Assembly (NCBI GenBank): GCA_022457065.1
Contig: JAJGBQ010000003.1
Coordinates: 1,488,001 to 1,552,000, forward strand
DNA from: Curvularia sp. ZM96
Lineage: Eukaryota; Ascomycota; Dothideomycetes; Pleosporales; Pleosporaceae
DNA length: 64,000 nt
Direction: 5' to 3'
Notes under the pieces: generated by a model
The model's database searches: none
What the model was told of the DNA's origin: nothing
The model's input: only the letters and a program-made list of their open reading frames with translations
Made by a program: the position numbers and the translations under genes
Shown: positions 18,585-30,269 of the stretch, one piece after another
Numbering within the stretch: the stretch's first letter is position 1
Layout of the letters: the number at the start of each line of letters is the position of its first letter

Positions 18585-20285
18585 TTACTTCCCCATCGCC
18601 TTCAGATACGCCTCCCACCCTCCCTCCAGCAACACCCCATCCTTGCGCAACACCTCCTTCTCATTCCCCTCCATCCACACCCTCAACCTCTCTCTAATCT
18701 CCTTGTCCTCTGCGCCCAAAATCCTCACTGCCAGCAACGCCGCATTCGTCGAGTTGTTGATGCCCACCGTCGCCACGGGCTCACCGCGAGGCATCTGCGT
18801 CATACTCACCAGACTATCCCATCCGTCCATGACACTGGCTTTAACGGGCAAGCCGATGACGGGTAAAGTGGTCCACGAGGCGCACATGCCGGGGAGATGG
18901 GCGGCGCCGCCTGCTGCGCCAATGATGACTTTGAGACTGCTTTGAGAAGCGGATTTTGAGAATTCGCGCAGCCAGTCTGGCGTGCGGTGTGCAGAGGTGA
19001 TGCGCGTGGTGAAGGGGATTTGAAGTTTGGTGAGGATTTCGAGGCCTGCGCGCAGGACGGGGAGGTCCGAGTCGGAGCCCATGATTACGGCGACGAGGGG
19101 GTCTTCTTTGGGCGTGGAGCTGGGGGAGACGGTCTTGCCTTTTTGCGTGTCGACAAAGTCGACGAGGGGTTGGATTTCGCGCTCGGCGGCGGCGAGGGTC
19201 GGTGCCGTTACGGTGATGTGGCCCATCTTGCGGCCTGGACGGGCGTCGCCTTTGCCGTAGAGATGGATCGAGGCGTTGGGCGACTCGAGGGCTTTGTTTG
19301 CGACTTGGACGTGGGAGTCTGGTGTCTTGCCGCCGAGAATGTTGAGCATGATGGCGGGCTCGCGGAGGCGGAGACTGGACTGTGAGATGGGGAGGTCAAG
19401 GATGGCGCGGAGGTGGGCATCGTATTGTGAAATAGGACAAGCTTCGATTGTGTAGTGTCCGGAATTGTGTGGACGAGGTGCAATCTCGTTGATGAGTAGG
19501 CTGTCGTCCTTGAGAAGGAACATCTCGACGCCAAAGACGCCCTTTCCCTCGAAAGCACCAATGGCCTTCTTGGCCAACTCTTGAGCCTGCTGTGTAACCT
19601 TCTCAGACACGTTCCGTGGAGGCGCGTACGTGAGCTTGCAGATGCTGTCCTCGTGTACAGTCTCTACGGTGGGGAAGGTGAGCACACCGTCCTTAGTCTT
19701 GACAATCATGACTGCAAGCTCCATTCTAAAGTCGGCCCATCGCTCCGCATAAAGCGGTCGCTTGCCCAACGCTTCAAACGCCGCCTCAACATCTGCCTCA
19801 CTCTTGACCACAAAGTTTCCCTTGCCGTCATAGGCCTCCGTCTTGCTCTTCAGCATAAAGGGATACCCGTATGACGACCCTACCTCTTTCAGTCCCTCGA
19901 CCCCCTTACCCTCAAGATCAATGCTGTCTGCAACATCAACTCCATGCTCTTTCAGGTACTGCTTCTGCGCGTATTTATCCTTGATGGTCCGTAGGGTTTT
20001 CCAGCTGGGTTCCACAACGACTTGTCCGGCAACCTCCTCAAGCATGTGGGTGTCCACGTGCTCAATCTCCACGGTGACGACATCGGAAGATTGCGCAAGT
20101 TGTTTTACAGCCGCCGCGTCCTTGAAGGATCCTTCTATGTGTCCATTGTGGGCGGAAATCTGCTTGGCAGGTGTTGCTGCTGCATCCAGGACGTTGACTT
20201 GGACGTTCAAGCGGTTGGCAGCTTCGATGAGCATGCGACCGAGTTGGCCGCCGCCCAAGACACCGACTTTGCGACTGTCGACCAT
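18585..20285 (-). CDS. ADE2: Phosphoribosylaminoimidazole carboxylase (purine synthesis)
   Basis: 566 residues, single exon. It converts AIR to CAIR in de novo purine synthesis (cytosol). The N-terminus VGVLGGGQLGRMLIEAA opens the PurK ATP-grasp part (about residues 1-385), with FMLKSKTEAYDGKGNF and the metal-site region GVEMFLL...INEIAPRPHNSGHYT. The PurE part begins near residue 400 with VIMGSDSDLPVL and has the SAHRTPDWL and GAAGGAAHLPGM motifs. Bifunctional PurK-PurE order and length are those of fungal Ade2 (about 570 residues). Start is at the first in-frame ATG of the conserved N-terminus. Confidence 0.98.
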   Translation of the reverse strand: MVDSRKVGVLGGGQLGRMLIEAANRLNVQVNVLDAAATPAKQISAHNGHIEGSFKDAAAVKQLAQSSDVVTVEIEHVDTHMLEEVAGQVVVEPSWKTLRTIKDKYAQKQYLKEHGVDVADSIDLEGKGVEGLKEVGSSYGYPFMLKSKTEAYDGKGNFVVKSEADVEAAFEALGKRPLYAERWADFRMELAVMIVKTKDGVLTFPTVETVHEDSICKLTYAPPRNVSEKVTQQAQELAKKAIGAFEGKGVFGVEMFLLKDDSLLINEIAPRPHNSGHYTIEACPISQYDAHLRAILDLPISQSSLRLREPAIMLNILGGKTPDSHVQVANKALESPNASIHLYGKGDARPGRKMGHITVTAPTLAAAEREIQPLVDFVDTQKGKTVSPSSTPKEDPLVAVIMGSDSDLPVLRAGLEILTKLQIPFTTRITSAHRTPDWLREFSKSASQSSLKVIIGAAGGAAHLPGMCASWTTLPVIGLPVKASVMDGWDSLVSMTQMPRGEPVATVGINNSTNAALLAVRILGAEDKEIRERLRVWMEGNEKEVLRKDGVLLEGGWEAYLKAMGK

Positions 20286-21229
20286 TTTGTATTGCTGATA
20301 TCAAGTCAAGCAAATGTTGTGCAATGACGGGGTTGAGTCACCCCGCAAATCAAAAAACTAGGTCAGTGTTAACAGCCCGAAAAAGTAGTTGCGGGACAAC
20401 GCCGGATAAAAATTATTACCGTTTTCGCTAGACCTGGGGATTGCGTCAATTTCTTTATTTTTGTTGATTTTTTCCGAATGTGAGTCTGGATCAAACTTCC
20501 AATTCAGAGGTAGCGGGCAATAAATATGAGTGTGACGTAGGGATAAGAAACACTGGTAGAGTTATCTTGAGTGTGCCAAGGTCGCTTCACGTGACGTTGG
20601 ACGTCAATCTGCACCACTACGAAAAGTTTAGGTTGCAAGACAGTTGATAGTCAGAGAACACAGCATCGTATATATGTTGCATCATCTGGACAAGTCGTGG
20701 CTTATGGGACTAGTTTCTTGCTGGCGTGCCCTGTACAGATCCAGGACGCTTCACTCGATGTCCAACAAAAGTTGGAATGGGGTAAAGGCCAGGATCTCAA
20801 CTCACCAGCACTGCTTTTGCTAGGCACTACAGGCAATTTGGTTAGTTTCTCTTATGGAGTATGTTGCTATCATTGCCCGGACCGGAGTGACCCATTCAGA
20901 TGTTCATTGGATATGGAGAGAGCCGCAGGAAAATTTGTCGCAGGGCCCAACAACCAAGAATAAATTTTCTGGATTTCTGAACGTAGAGAACCAGCCGGGC
21001 AGATCACATCTTATTCTATAATCACCGCATATACCCGGAGACATACGTTGTAAAAAAAAATTCATGGGCTGACCATGAGCTCGGAGCCCATTGTATGCTT
21101 TCATTGCATTGAGTATCTTTTTGCAGGCCTTCAAAGAGCCATTGCTAGTCATGATGCACGCCTCATAAGTGAATTCCCATGACCTTGACCACGCCAAACC
21201 AGAGAAACCGAACCACTTGTAGCACACAC
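20286..21229. other. Intergenic: ADE2 promoter and RPL18 3' flank
   Basis: No gene. About 945 bp between two minus-strand genes. The ADE2 upstream part is moderately AT-rich. A short A-run occurs at 21052-21060. No domain-bearing frame was found. Confidence 0.5.
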
Positions 21230-22038
21230 TTAGACCTTGAAACCACGCGACCTTCTGCGTCCACGGGCACGCTCGAACTTGCGGCCCTTGCTCTCGACGT
21301 AGGGCTTCTTGCCGGAGTGGGGACCGAAGCCAAAGTGCTTGAAGGCCTCACGGGCGTTCTTGGGTCCACGGAGGAGGAGAGTGTTGGATCCGGTGGGGGA
21401 GCGGGTAGCAATCTCGTCGATGGTGAGGCACTCACCACCAGCCTTCTCGATGCGGGCACGGGAGGAGGCAGTGAAGCGGAGGGCCGCAACGGAGAGCTTG
21501 GGGAGCTCGAGCATGCGGTTGTCGTCAGTGACGGTGCCGACCTAATCCTGTGTTAGCCAGTTGTCTGCGATACTGGATTCGGGAGCCGTACGATGACAAT
21601 GGTCTTGCCCTCGTGGTTCTTGGCGTTGGAGACGATCTTGGAGAGGGAGACCGGCTATGGCATGTCAGTGATTCTGTTCGGCGGATGTTGGTATCGCTGG
21701 CGTCTTACGGGACGGTTGGTCTTGGACATCATGAGACGTCGCAGAACGGTCTTGTTGAAGGGGGCATCGGTACGGCCTGTCTGCAGTTAGCACAGACTAT
21801 GCGCGGAATCGAATCTGCAGTACTTACGAGCCAGGAACTTGTACAGACGCACCAACAGCTTGACATAAGGGTTGGTGGACTTTGGGACCTCTGTACACTC
21901 GTCAATCTCTATCCTCTCGAAAGCTCATGTTGCGTCTAAAAGACAGCTATCGCCAGCGCATTGCTGCGCCGACTCGACGGGGGATCACATACTGCGGTGC
22001 CCGTCTCGAACATGGTGGCGGTCGAGGTCGATTCCCAT
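21230..22038 (-). CDS. RPL18: 60S ribosomal protein eL18
   Basis: Five exons, complement(21230..21541, 21592..21654, 21709..21776, 21828..21890, 21993..22038), encode 183 residues (yeast L18 is 186). All four introns are GT-AG and 50-102 bp. It begins MGIDLDRHH, continues through KFLARRTDAPFNKT and SKTNRPPVSLSKIV, and ends with the strongly conserved GRKFERARGRRRSRGFKV. Intron density near the 5' end is typical of fungal ribosomal protein genes. Large-subunit structural protein. Exon phases sum exactly to an open frame, so the model is firm. Confidence 0.96.
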
Positions 22039-22813
22039 CTTGACTGATTTTGAGCGGGTTGTGCTGGGGGTTAGTAACGACTGAAGAGTTGAAGTTTCGC
22101 GGAGAGGAAATTGCGAAATAGGCCAGCTTGGCGTGGTGTGGTCCGTGCGAAGCGAGGAAATGGCAACTCCACCTGCACGCGCCTGCAAAGCGCCTCGCTA
22201 GTTCTCAACCACTCCGCTTGATCTACGAACGGCCATGGCGCCTGAGACCCTTCTTTGAAAACGGCCTTTAGAGGGTAACCGTGTACATTAGCATTGACCA
22301 TGCGGCAGGGTTAAAGGCACGGGCTGTGTTAGAAAGTCGAGCTTGAGGGTAAAGATTGCAAAATGTAAAATCGTTATTCCAACGCTTCACATAGCCAATA
22401 AAGACAAGCACATGTCAACGTTATCAAGTAGAATGCCACACTGCAGATGCTTCACAAGCATTATCATTATGTAGGTAGAAAGTATGTACCTTTCCCTCGC
22501 AGTCGCTGTGAAGGCCTGCAAGATCTATATCCGACAAAAACATGTCACTTCATCGTTTCCCCGTCATTGTGTCCAAACACCTAGTTTCCAGGGCTGTATC
22601 CTATACCACGAGCTTCTCAAAGCAGGCTCACTCGGGTTGAGAGGCCCGCTAGTCTATATGTATCATACTGGTCACCATACACCTCGAGCCTGCTCCAAGT
22701 TGACAATAAAAAAACAAGAAAAGAAGAAGAAGGCGCGACGTAGTAGCAGAGTGCGTTGACAGGCTGGCTTGGGATTTTTTAACAATGTTTGCTGGCTGCT
22801 GTTGACGAGTGCT
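22039..22813. other. Intergenic: RPL18 promoter and transporter 3' flank
   Basis: No gene recognised. The 150 bp next to RPL18 are the likely core promoter and leader. The remainder contains an A-rich run (about 22,706-22,730) near the end of the transporter transcript. Confidence 0.5.
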
Positions 22814-24230
22814 TTACACAGCCTTGTCGCCAATGAGCTTGCCAATACCGTTGTAGACCTGGTTGGTCGAGTCGGGGGCATAGCGGGGTCCGAGGGAGCC
22901 AAGGATGAAGAACATGGAGATGATGACGGCGGTAAAGACCATGAGCTTGCGGAGCACAGGCCTGCTGTGGCCAAGCTCCTGCCACTTCATGCTGCCCTGG
23001 CCAAGGTACTCCTTGAGCTTCTCGCCGCCAAGCTTGTAGTAGACAAGACCGCCAAGCGCAATGCTGTAACCAAAGGCCTGGAGGAGGGTAACGGGGTCCT
23101 TGAAGAGGAACATGGATGCGAAGACGAGAAGAATGTCCTTGAGCACACCGGAGAGGGTGAGGACGAGCGAGGAGGTCTTGCCGATCTGAGAGTTGTTAGC
23201 ATGTGTGGTGAGGCGTCCAAAGCAATGTACATACCAAGAAGACGACCGAGACGTTGAGCAAGAAAGCAACCGAGGCGTTGGCGAGCAGAGTGAAGAGACC
23301 AACACGGTCGACATCAGCCATGGTCAGCGAGGGAAGCTCAGTAAAGAGCAGAATAACACCGTTGATGACGGCGCAGGCGGGGGCGTAGTAGTAGAGGGAG
23401 ACGAGGGGGTCCATCTTGAAGTCGGCACCGCTGAGCAGGCGCTGAACCATGACCAGACGGATGGCCTCGAAAGCGATACCAGCGCACTGGAAGAGGAAAC
23501 CAACCATGACGAACTGAATCTCGCCCATGGAGGCAATGACAACACCAATGACGATGAAAGAGACGTTTCCAAGAGTCTTGAGATTGACGGGGGAGACGCC
23601 CAGACCCCAGGTAGTGAGAAGGACGGCGACAGGCATGGTGGCCTAGAAAAGTTAGCATGGATGCATGAGCGTTCGAGGATAGCGTCACATACCTTGAGCA
23701 TCTGGATAAAGGCGACACTGAGGTAGAGGTAGGCCTGGTTACCGCAGATCAAACTCATGCTGAAGAAGATGCCGATAGGGACAATGGCTCGCAGATAGAC
23801 ACGGCCCGTCATGGGCACCTTCTTTCTCGAGTCGAGGATGGTGGTGAAGCGGGCGAGGATCTGGGTCATGACGGTGGCGAAGACCAGATGCCATGTTGTG
23901 AGGAAGATGGGAAAGTCTGTGTGTCGCGGTGGTCAGTATGCGCTTGCGTCGCAGGGCTGGTGGGCAGACGTACGGAATTTGGCCGTGTCGAGGATGTACT
24001 TGTTGAAGACGATTGTGCTGGAGCTGAGGGCGATCCAGGTGCTGGATGGCGATTAGCATGTGCTGCTGAAGGAGACATTGGGGTTCGACGTACGCAATGT
24101 AGACGGCGGGATGAAAGGAGGGAGGCTCAGGCGCCGACTTTTGCGCGTCTGGGTTGACGGTGGGCAGGACTGGCAGCGAGGTGTCGCGGGCGGCGTCGAC
24201 CGACGACCTGACCTTCTCGTCTTGAGACAT
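22814..24230 (-). CDS. Triose-phosphate/nucleotide-sugar-type transporter (DMT superfamily)
   Basis: Five exons, complement(22814..23185, 23235..23642, 23693..23916, 23974..24041, 24094..24230), giving 402 residues; introns are 49-57 bp. After a ~40-residue polar N-terminus the protein is almost wholly hydrophobic, with about ten predicted membrane segments. Family motifs include TWIALSSSTIVFNKYIL, FPIFLTTWHL and GNQAYLYLSVAFIQMLK, then LTLSGVLKDILLVFASMF near the C-terminus. This is the TPT (SLC35-like) family, found in Golgi or ER membranes as antiporters of phosphorylated sugars or nucleotide sugars. The substrate cannot be read from sequence. It faces the UDP-galactopyranose mutase gene head to head, but a functional link is only speculation. 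Confidence 0.93.
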
Positions 24231-25552
24231 GGCTGGGGGGAGTGGTGGCTAACGAGGGACTGTGGAGAGGAGTGCAGAGAAGATGGGGCGTCGGGGGAGG
24301 CGTAGGGAGAGAAGAGCGGCGAAGAAGGTGGTTGCAGTTGCAGTTGCAGTTGGGGTTACAATGGCGGACTAGCGCTGCTGACTGATGTCGTCTTGCGCGT
24401 CTAGGGGACACTGAAACCGTACAACGCCGTCTGTGGCACCGGGAGGGAGAGCAGGAGGGAAGAAGGAGCGCACAGTCGGGGCAGCAGGAGAAGATGAAGA
24501 GCAGCAGGAGATTGTTGGGAGAGCAGGTAAATGTGACGGTAATGCGTTAGGCGCTAGCGAGGGGAGGGGCGGAGCGGAAATGCAGCCAGAGTCGCTGGTG
24601 CTGGTGCGTGTGCTTGGAGATCGGGGGCCGCAGGGGGGAGGGCTCGACTGGGCAACGGCCGACTAAGTAAGTATCTTTCTTAATTCGCAGGCAAGATGAC
24701 GATGCGCGGCAGCAGCGGGCCACGGCGAGGTGAAACGGATCTGCTGTGGAGCGGGCCATGGACGCGCAATCGCAGTTCAGCCGCCTGGTCGTGGCTCTCA
24801 GCAGCGTGCGAGCAACCAAGTCGAGCGTACGCGTACCATGGTAGCCGCTTTACATTGCAGGAGCGGCGGCCCATGACGCGCGACATGGCAAATAGGCAGG
24901 CCTGGCGACGCTCACTGGCGTACAATAGGGGCCTTGTCTTCGTACACGCTTCATTGCACCGTCGCACTAGGCCGCTTGTGAGGCCACGGTGGGTAGAGAT
25001 AGAGACTGCATGCAACGCCCAGCAATGGATTCCGTGTAGGATGCCAGGCGGCTCAAGACATGCCGCCCGTGATTAGGGATCATGCATGGGGGCAGTGTAA
25101 TACTCCGTACAGCAGACAGCACACAGCAGACAGCACACAGCCTCGTCCTGGCCACCTTGCGTTGCAATCAAGTGTACGAAGACAAGGCGACGCAGGTGTT
25201 GCACAATTTTGCAGCCAATCACCGCCCCCACGCGTCGCCACGGCTGCTGCACCGACGGGGCCCCCATGGCCCTCTGCCCCTTTTCTGCCGCCGCCGCGGC
25301 GCTCGACAAGCTCCCAGTCCCCAGGCCAGCCCTTCGCCGCCTGGCCCCTCCACCATTACCCTGGGCCCGCTTTTCGCAGTATCCTCCTTGGCACCCTTAG
25401 TTCCTCTCAACGTGCTCTATATTCCTCCACCACGCCCCGAGTCCTGCTTGGCTGCTGCTGCTGCTCCCGCTCCACTGCACTCCTACATGCTCAATCTCGC
25501 CCGCCAGACACTAAAGCGAGTTCCAAGTTTCCAGGAAATACTTCAGGGCACC
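24231..25552. other. Bidirectional intergenic region between transporter and ugmA
   Basis: Promoters of two divergent genes; no gene seen. It holds a TTGCAG hexamer repeat (24331-24352) and an exact 14-bp tandem duplication (25113-25140). The 250 bases before ugmA are pyrimidine- and CCGCC-rich leader-like sequence. Confidence 0.5.
25113..25140. repeat. Exact 14-bp tandem duplication
   Basis: Two perfect adjacent copies of CAGACAGCACACAG lie upstream of the mutase gene. It is probably a replication-slippage product. Confidence 0.8.
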
Positions 25553-27274
25553 ATGGGATCCGTAAAAGAAGAAATGTACCCTCACCGCCCCGCCCTCGTT
25601 GCTGCTTGAACCCTTCACCTAACCATGGCTCCAGTTCTGTCGACGTCCTCGTCATCGGCGCTGGCCCAACCGGTCTCGGAGCTGCAAAGCGTCTCAACCA
25701 GATTGTCAGTCGGCACCTGTCCCACGCCGCCTCGCCCTCGTGCTAACAGCAACCCCAGGATGGCCCCTCATGGATGATTGTCGACGCCAACGAGACCCCC
25801 GGTGGTTTGGCCTCGACAGACACCACTCCAGAGGGCTTCGTAAGTCCCCTGCACACCCATTGGCTGCTCTCGTCTGACTTGACCACAGCTCTACGATGTC
25901 GGTGGCCATGTCATCTTCTCCCACTACAAGTACTTTGACGACTGCATCGACGAGGCCCTGCCCAACGACGACGACTGGTACACCCACCAGCGCATCTCGT
26001 ACGTCCGCTGCAAGGGCCAATGGGTCCCCTACCCCTTCCAGAACAACCTGTCCATGCTCGGCAAGGACGACCAGGCAAAGTGCATGGACGGCCTCATTGA
26101 CGCCGCCCTCGAGGCCCGCGTGGCAAACACCAAGCCAAAGAACTTTGACGAGTGGATTCTCAGGCAGATGGGTGTTGGTATTGCCGACCTCTTCATGAGG
26201 CCATACAACTTCAAGGTCTGGGCCGTCCCCACCACCAAGATGCAGTGCGAGTGGCTCGGCGAGCGTGTCGCTGCACCCAACGTCAAGGGTGTCATGTACA
26301 ACATCATCCACAACAAGACGGCTGGAAACTGGGGCCCCAACGCCACCTTCCGCTTCCCTGCCCGAGACGGTACCGGTGGTATCTGGATTGCCGTCGCCAA
26401 GACACTGCCAGAGTCCAAGACACGGTACGGCGAGAACAGCAAGGTGACCAAGGTCGACGCCGACGGCCACAAGGTCCACCTCAAGGACGGCACCGTCGTC
26501 AACTACAAGAAGCTCGTCAACACCATGGCCGTCGACGCTCTTGTCGAGGCCATGGGCGACAAGGAGCTCGTCGACCTTAGCAAGGGTCTCTACTACTCCT
26601 CCACCCACGTCATTGGTGTTGGTCTTCGTGGCGAGCGCCCAGAGCGCATCGGTGACAAGTGCTGGCTGTACTTCCCCGAGGACGACTGCCCCTTCTACCG
26701 TGCCACCATCTTCTCCAACTACTCGCCCTACAACCAGCCCCAAAAGGACGTCAAGCTCCCCACCCAGCAGATGGCCGATGGCTCCAAGCCCAGCTCCACG
26801 GAGCCCAAGGAGGGCCCATACTGGTCCATCATGTTGGAGGTCTCCGAGTCGGGCATGAAGCCTGTTGACCGCGCCAACCTGCTCAAGGACTGCATCCAGG
26901 GTCTCATCAACACCGAGATGATCAAGCCCGACGACGAGATTGTCTCCACCTACCACCGCTGCTTCGACCACGGCTACCCCACTCCTTCGCTCGAGCGTGA
27001 GGGTGTCCTCACCAAGCTGCTCCCTGCCCTCCAGGCCAAGGACATCCTGTCCCGTGGCCGCTTCGGCTCATGGCGCTACGAGGTCGGCAACCAGGACCAC
27101 TCCTTCATGTTGGGTGTCGAGGCTGTAGACCACATTGTCAACGGAGCGGTTGAGCTGACCCTCAACTACCCCGACTTTGTCAACGGCCGCAAGAACGAGG
27201 AGCGCCGTCTCCAGGACGGTGCTCAGATCTTCGCCAAGGCTCCTCTTGCCTTGAGGAACAAGGGCGTTGACTAA
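25553..27274 (+). CDS. ugmA: UDP-galactopyranose mutase
   Basis: Four exons, 25553..25575, 25635..25704, 25759..25839 and 25889..27274, giving 519 residues (A. fumigatus UgmA is about 510). The enzyme interconverts UDP-galactopyranose and UDP-galactofuranose, the precursor of galactofuranose in galactomannan and glycoconjugates; it is a cytosolic FAD enzyme. The N-terminal FAD site VLVIGAGPTGLGAAKRL sits at residues ~12-27. GGLASTDTTPEGF and the FAD-binding GGHVIFSHY follow, with MRPYNFKVWAVPT and NQDHSFMLGVEAVDH further on. The first splice (donor GTACCC at 25576, acceptor CTCCAG) is set by frame: it is the only join tried that gives an ATG in frame with ISVDVLV. That first exon is the least certain part. 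Confidence 0.95.
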
Positions 27275-28853
27275 ATGATTGAGCATGTTATGGAACTTTT
27301 GGCAAAGATTTACGGGATACCACGCTTATTTACGAAACGGACGGCATGGGAACTGGGAGTTGGCGCACGTGTGCAATGCAAAGACCTAGGTAGAGTTGCA
27401 TCTGCTCGGCATCTGGTTGATGTTTGCAGGATAAAAGGATAGATGTTGCCTTTTTTTGCAGTCCAGTCTTGTATTGTGTTTGACTGTGATGCGTGATTTC
27501 TTTTGTATTTTTCGTTGCTATCTTGTCTTCTTCCGACCTTGTACACGTCCGCCTGTGCTGATCCTACCCTTCTTCACTCACCCTAATAACCCTTCTTTAC
27601 GCATGCTCCACCCCACGCCGATCCCGATCGCCATACTCACACTTTAGTCAGTTTTTCACGCCTTTTTTCCCGCTCCACTCTCCTAAATTACCGCCGATAA
27701 ACTCACACCACATGCGTATACGAAGTAGTATGCAGCAAGCCATCGCGAAAATCCCACCGTAGCCTCAAAGCCCATGACTCGTTCTGTCCATGTTCCCTGA
27801 ATAACCCGAGAACAAAAAGAAAAGAAAAGAAAAGAAAATGAACGAGAGAGAGAGATGTGGTGTGAGCACTCTCTATCTTTTCATCACCTTCCTTGTTAGT
27901 ATGTAGTTTTGCCTTGGCTTGGTTGTATTCTACTACTCCGTAACAAAATGTTTTGTATGATTTTATTTTATTTTTCGGCCCGAAAGAGCAAGAAAAACAG
28001 GCGGGGGAAATTACAACAAGTATATGAAGTAGCCAAGCTCTCTCTGCATCGAATAGAAAAGGTGTACGTACGAAGTGTGTTAGAGAGAAAGAGTGTGGGT
28101 GGGTGGGGGAAATTAGCTAGATGGAGGTGTACTGTACGTACAGAAATAACGAGGGAATAAGGTGCAGGGGATATGATTCAAGCTCTCTCTGCTGTTTTCT
28201 CTCTCTCTCGCATGAGGATAGAGTACTTTGTACATGATATGTGGAGAACTTTTGATTTATTTTGGTTTGGCCTCGGGGATACAAACCGAGCAAGGTACAT
28301 AAGTCTGCGCGAGATAAATTTCTCGTAGCTTTGGCAACTTGCATGCTGGGATGATGATGTGGTCGTGGTGGGGATTCACAGGGGACGCGTAACCATACGT
28401 CATTTTTTTGTTTATTTGGAGGGGGATCATGTCATGCATTTTTTCCTTTTTCTTCTCTTTCATCTCTGGTTCAGGCTTGAAATTTGGTCTCTCACTTGGC
28501 TTTGTTTCGAACGTAGGCTAAGTTCGATGGTGGGAATGAGGTATTTTTCTAACACAAACCTAGAGATACGGGGCTGTGTTATGCATCGAGGATCGCAATC
28601 GGATGGGTGGGGGTTCATGAATTGGTCAGGATGAGGTGTTTGAGGTAGTTCATATCTAACGGCGCAGTACATAGGCAAAGAAGGGTAGGTAAGCACACGC
28701 GGCCCGTTTCGGCATCCTCAACATCGGGTTTCGAGTTTCACATCAAGAGGAAACATGGTAAAGTGGTGTTTGGATCTAGTCAATACCTGCTTACTACACG
28801 TGACCAATGCCCATCAAACAACACGCAATAACAGGGCGGATCAATATCCGTCT
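27275..28853. other. Convergent intergenic region with microsatellites
   Basis: 1.6 kb between the 3' ends of ugmA and PRO2. No coding frame has family resemblance. It is AT-rich, with an AAAAG repeat (27811-27838), a GA run just after it (about 27843-27854), and CT/TC runs near 28,195-28,210. Confidence 0.55.
27811..27838. repeat. AAAAG microsatellite
   Basis: About five A(3-5)G units, followed directly by a short GAGAGAGA tract. It lies in the ugmA 3' flank. Confidence 0.75.
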
Positions 28854-30269
28854 TCATGCCTTGCTCGCCCTAAACTTTCTCAACACCTCCCTCTCTTCTT
28901 CGTTCTGTGCCACACTCTCCTCATCACCGACAGGTAGTCGCTGGTGCTTCCATTGCTTGCCTCCAGCTCCGTATTCGGCACTCACCTGTGCATCGCCTAC
29001 AATCACCCACTTATAGATTGTCAGGCCCTCTAGTCCTACAGGTCCCCGCGAGTGAATCTTGTTTGTGCTGATGCCGACTTCGGTTCCAAACCCATATCTC
29101 TGTCCGTCGGCCATACGGGTAGAGGTATTCCAATACACGCTGGAGGAATCCACGGCGGCGAGGAAAGACTTGGCAGTCGCTTCCGAGGTAGTCAGGATAG
29201 CGTCAGTGTGGTGGGATCCGTGCGCGTTGATGTGAGAAACAGCCTCGTCGACGTTTGCTACTGTCTTGATGGCGAGGATGTAGTCCAGAAACTCAGTATC
29301 GTAGTCTTCAGGCCCTGCTTCTCGTAGGAGTGCTGCAGAGTGCGGGTCCAGCTTGCCCTTGAGGGTGGCCAGCGACGCTTGGTCGCAACGGAGCGAAACA
29401 CCCTTTTGCAAGAGTGCTTCTGCAACAGTGGGAAGACTGGTGCTGAGGGCGGCTTCCTCCACCAAGAGCTGTTCAAGCGCGTTGCAGCCGGCGGGATAAC
29501 TTGTCTTTGCGTCGACGATGATCTTGGTGGCCTTGTCTGCAGGGTAGTCGGCACACAGGTAAGTGGAGCATATGCCGTCTGCGTGACCGAGAACCGGGAT
29601 CGTGGTTGTGTCTTTGACATAGCGGACTAGCTTGTTACCGCCACGCGGGATACACAGGTCGATATATGTGTCTTGTTTAAGGAGGTCCGCAATGACATCG
29701 TGGGTCTGAACTAGCTGCAGACAGTCGGACGGTACTGCGGTCGAGGCCAAGGCTGTGGAGATGATGGATGCGATTGCCGCGAAGCTCTTGCTAGATTCGC
29801 GACCACCTTTGAGGATGGCGGCATTTCCAGACTTGATAGCCAGCGCGGAGATGTTGGCAATGACTTCGGGTCGTGCTTCGAAGATGATGAGCAGCACGCC
29901 AATAGGGCACGTGATCCGCGACAGGACCAGGTTGTCGTCGAGCAGCGTCTTCGCAGTCGTCTTGTTGATAGGATCCTCCAAGTCTCGCACATCCAAGATG
30001 CCCTGCAGCATGTCCTCATACTTGCCCGGCTTCCCCAGATCCAGTCTCTTTACCAAACTTGCGCTAAGGGTGCCTCCTGCTGCGGCCTTGTTGGCAGCCT
30101 CGAGGTCTTGGACATTGGCTGCCAAAACTTCGTCCTTGGCACTCGCCAGTGCATCGTGGATGGCTGTGAGGGCCGCATTCCGCTCCTCGGTAGACAAGAT
30201 GGCCAGTTTCCGGGATCCGAGCCTGGCTGCCTGGGCGACCTCGAGAGGGGTGGCGTTGGTGAGAGACAT
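28854..30269 (-). CDS. PRO2: Gamma-glutamyl phosphate reductase (proline synthesis)
   Basis: 471 residues, single exon. It reduces gamma-glutamyl phosphate to glutamate semialdehyde with NADPH, the second step of proline synthesis. Conserved ProA features include the aldehyde-dehydrogenase-fold segment CPIGVLLIIFEARPEVI, the nucleotide-site GNAAILKGGRES and the catalytic cysteine (about residue 262) in SYPAGCNALEQLLVEE. The later block GTEVGISTNKIHSRGPVGLE is also present. Length and motif order are those of fungal Pro2, and the N-terminus shows no targeting peptide. The first ATG of the open frame sits just ahead of the conserved helix, so the start is well placed. Confidence 0.98.
   Translation of the reverse strand: MSLTNATPLEVAQAARLGSRKLAILSTEERNAALTAIHDALASAKDEVLAANVQDLEAANKAAAGGTLSASLVKRLDLGKPGKYEDMLQGILDVRDLEDPINKTTAKTLLDDNLVLSRITCPIGVLLIIFEARPEVIANISALAIKSGNAAILKGGRESSKSFAAIASIISTALASTAVPSDCLQLVQTHDVIADLLKQDTYIDLCIPRGGNKLVRYVKDTTTIPVLGHADGICSTYLCADYPADKATKIIVDAKTSYPAGCNALEQLLVEEAALSTSLPTVAEALLQKGVSLRCDQASLATLKGKLDPHSAALLREAGPEDYDTEFLDYILAIKTVANVDEAVSHINAHGSHHTDAILTTSEATAKSFLAAVDSSSVYWNTSTRMADGQRYGFGTEVGISTNKIHSRGPVGLEGLTIYKWVIVGDAQVSAEYGAGGKQWKHQRLPVGDEESVAQNEEEREVLRKFRASKA

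Noticed and set aside
25706..26971. 421-codon open frame antisense to UDP-galactopyranose mutase
   Set aside because: Antisense shadow of a C/G-ending biased coding sequence; the sense strand matches a known enzyme throughout.
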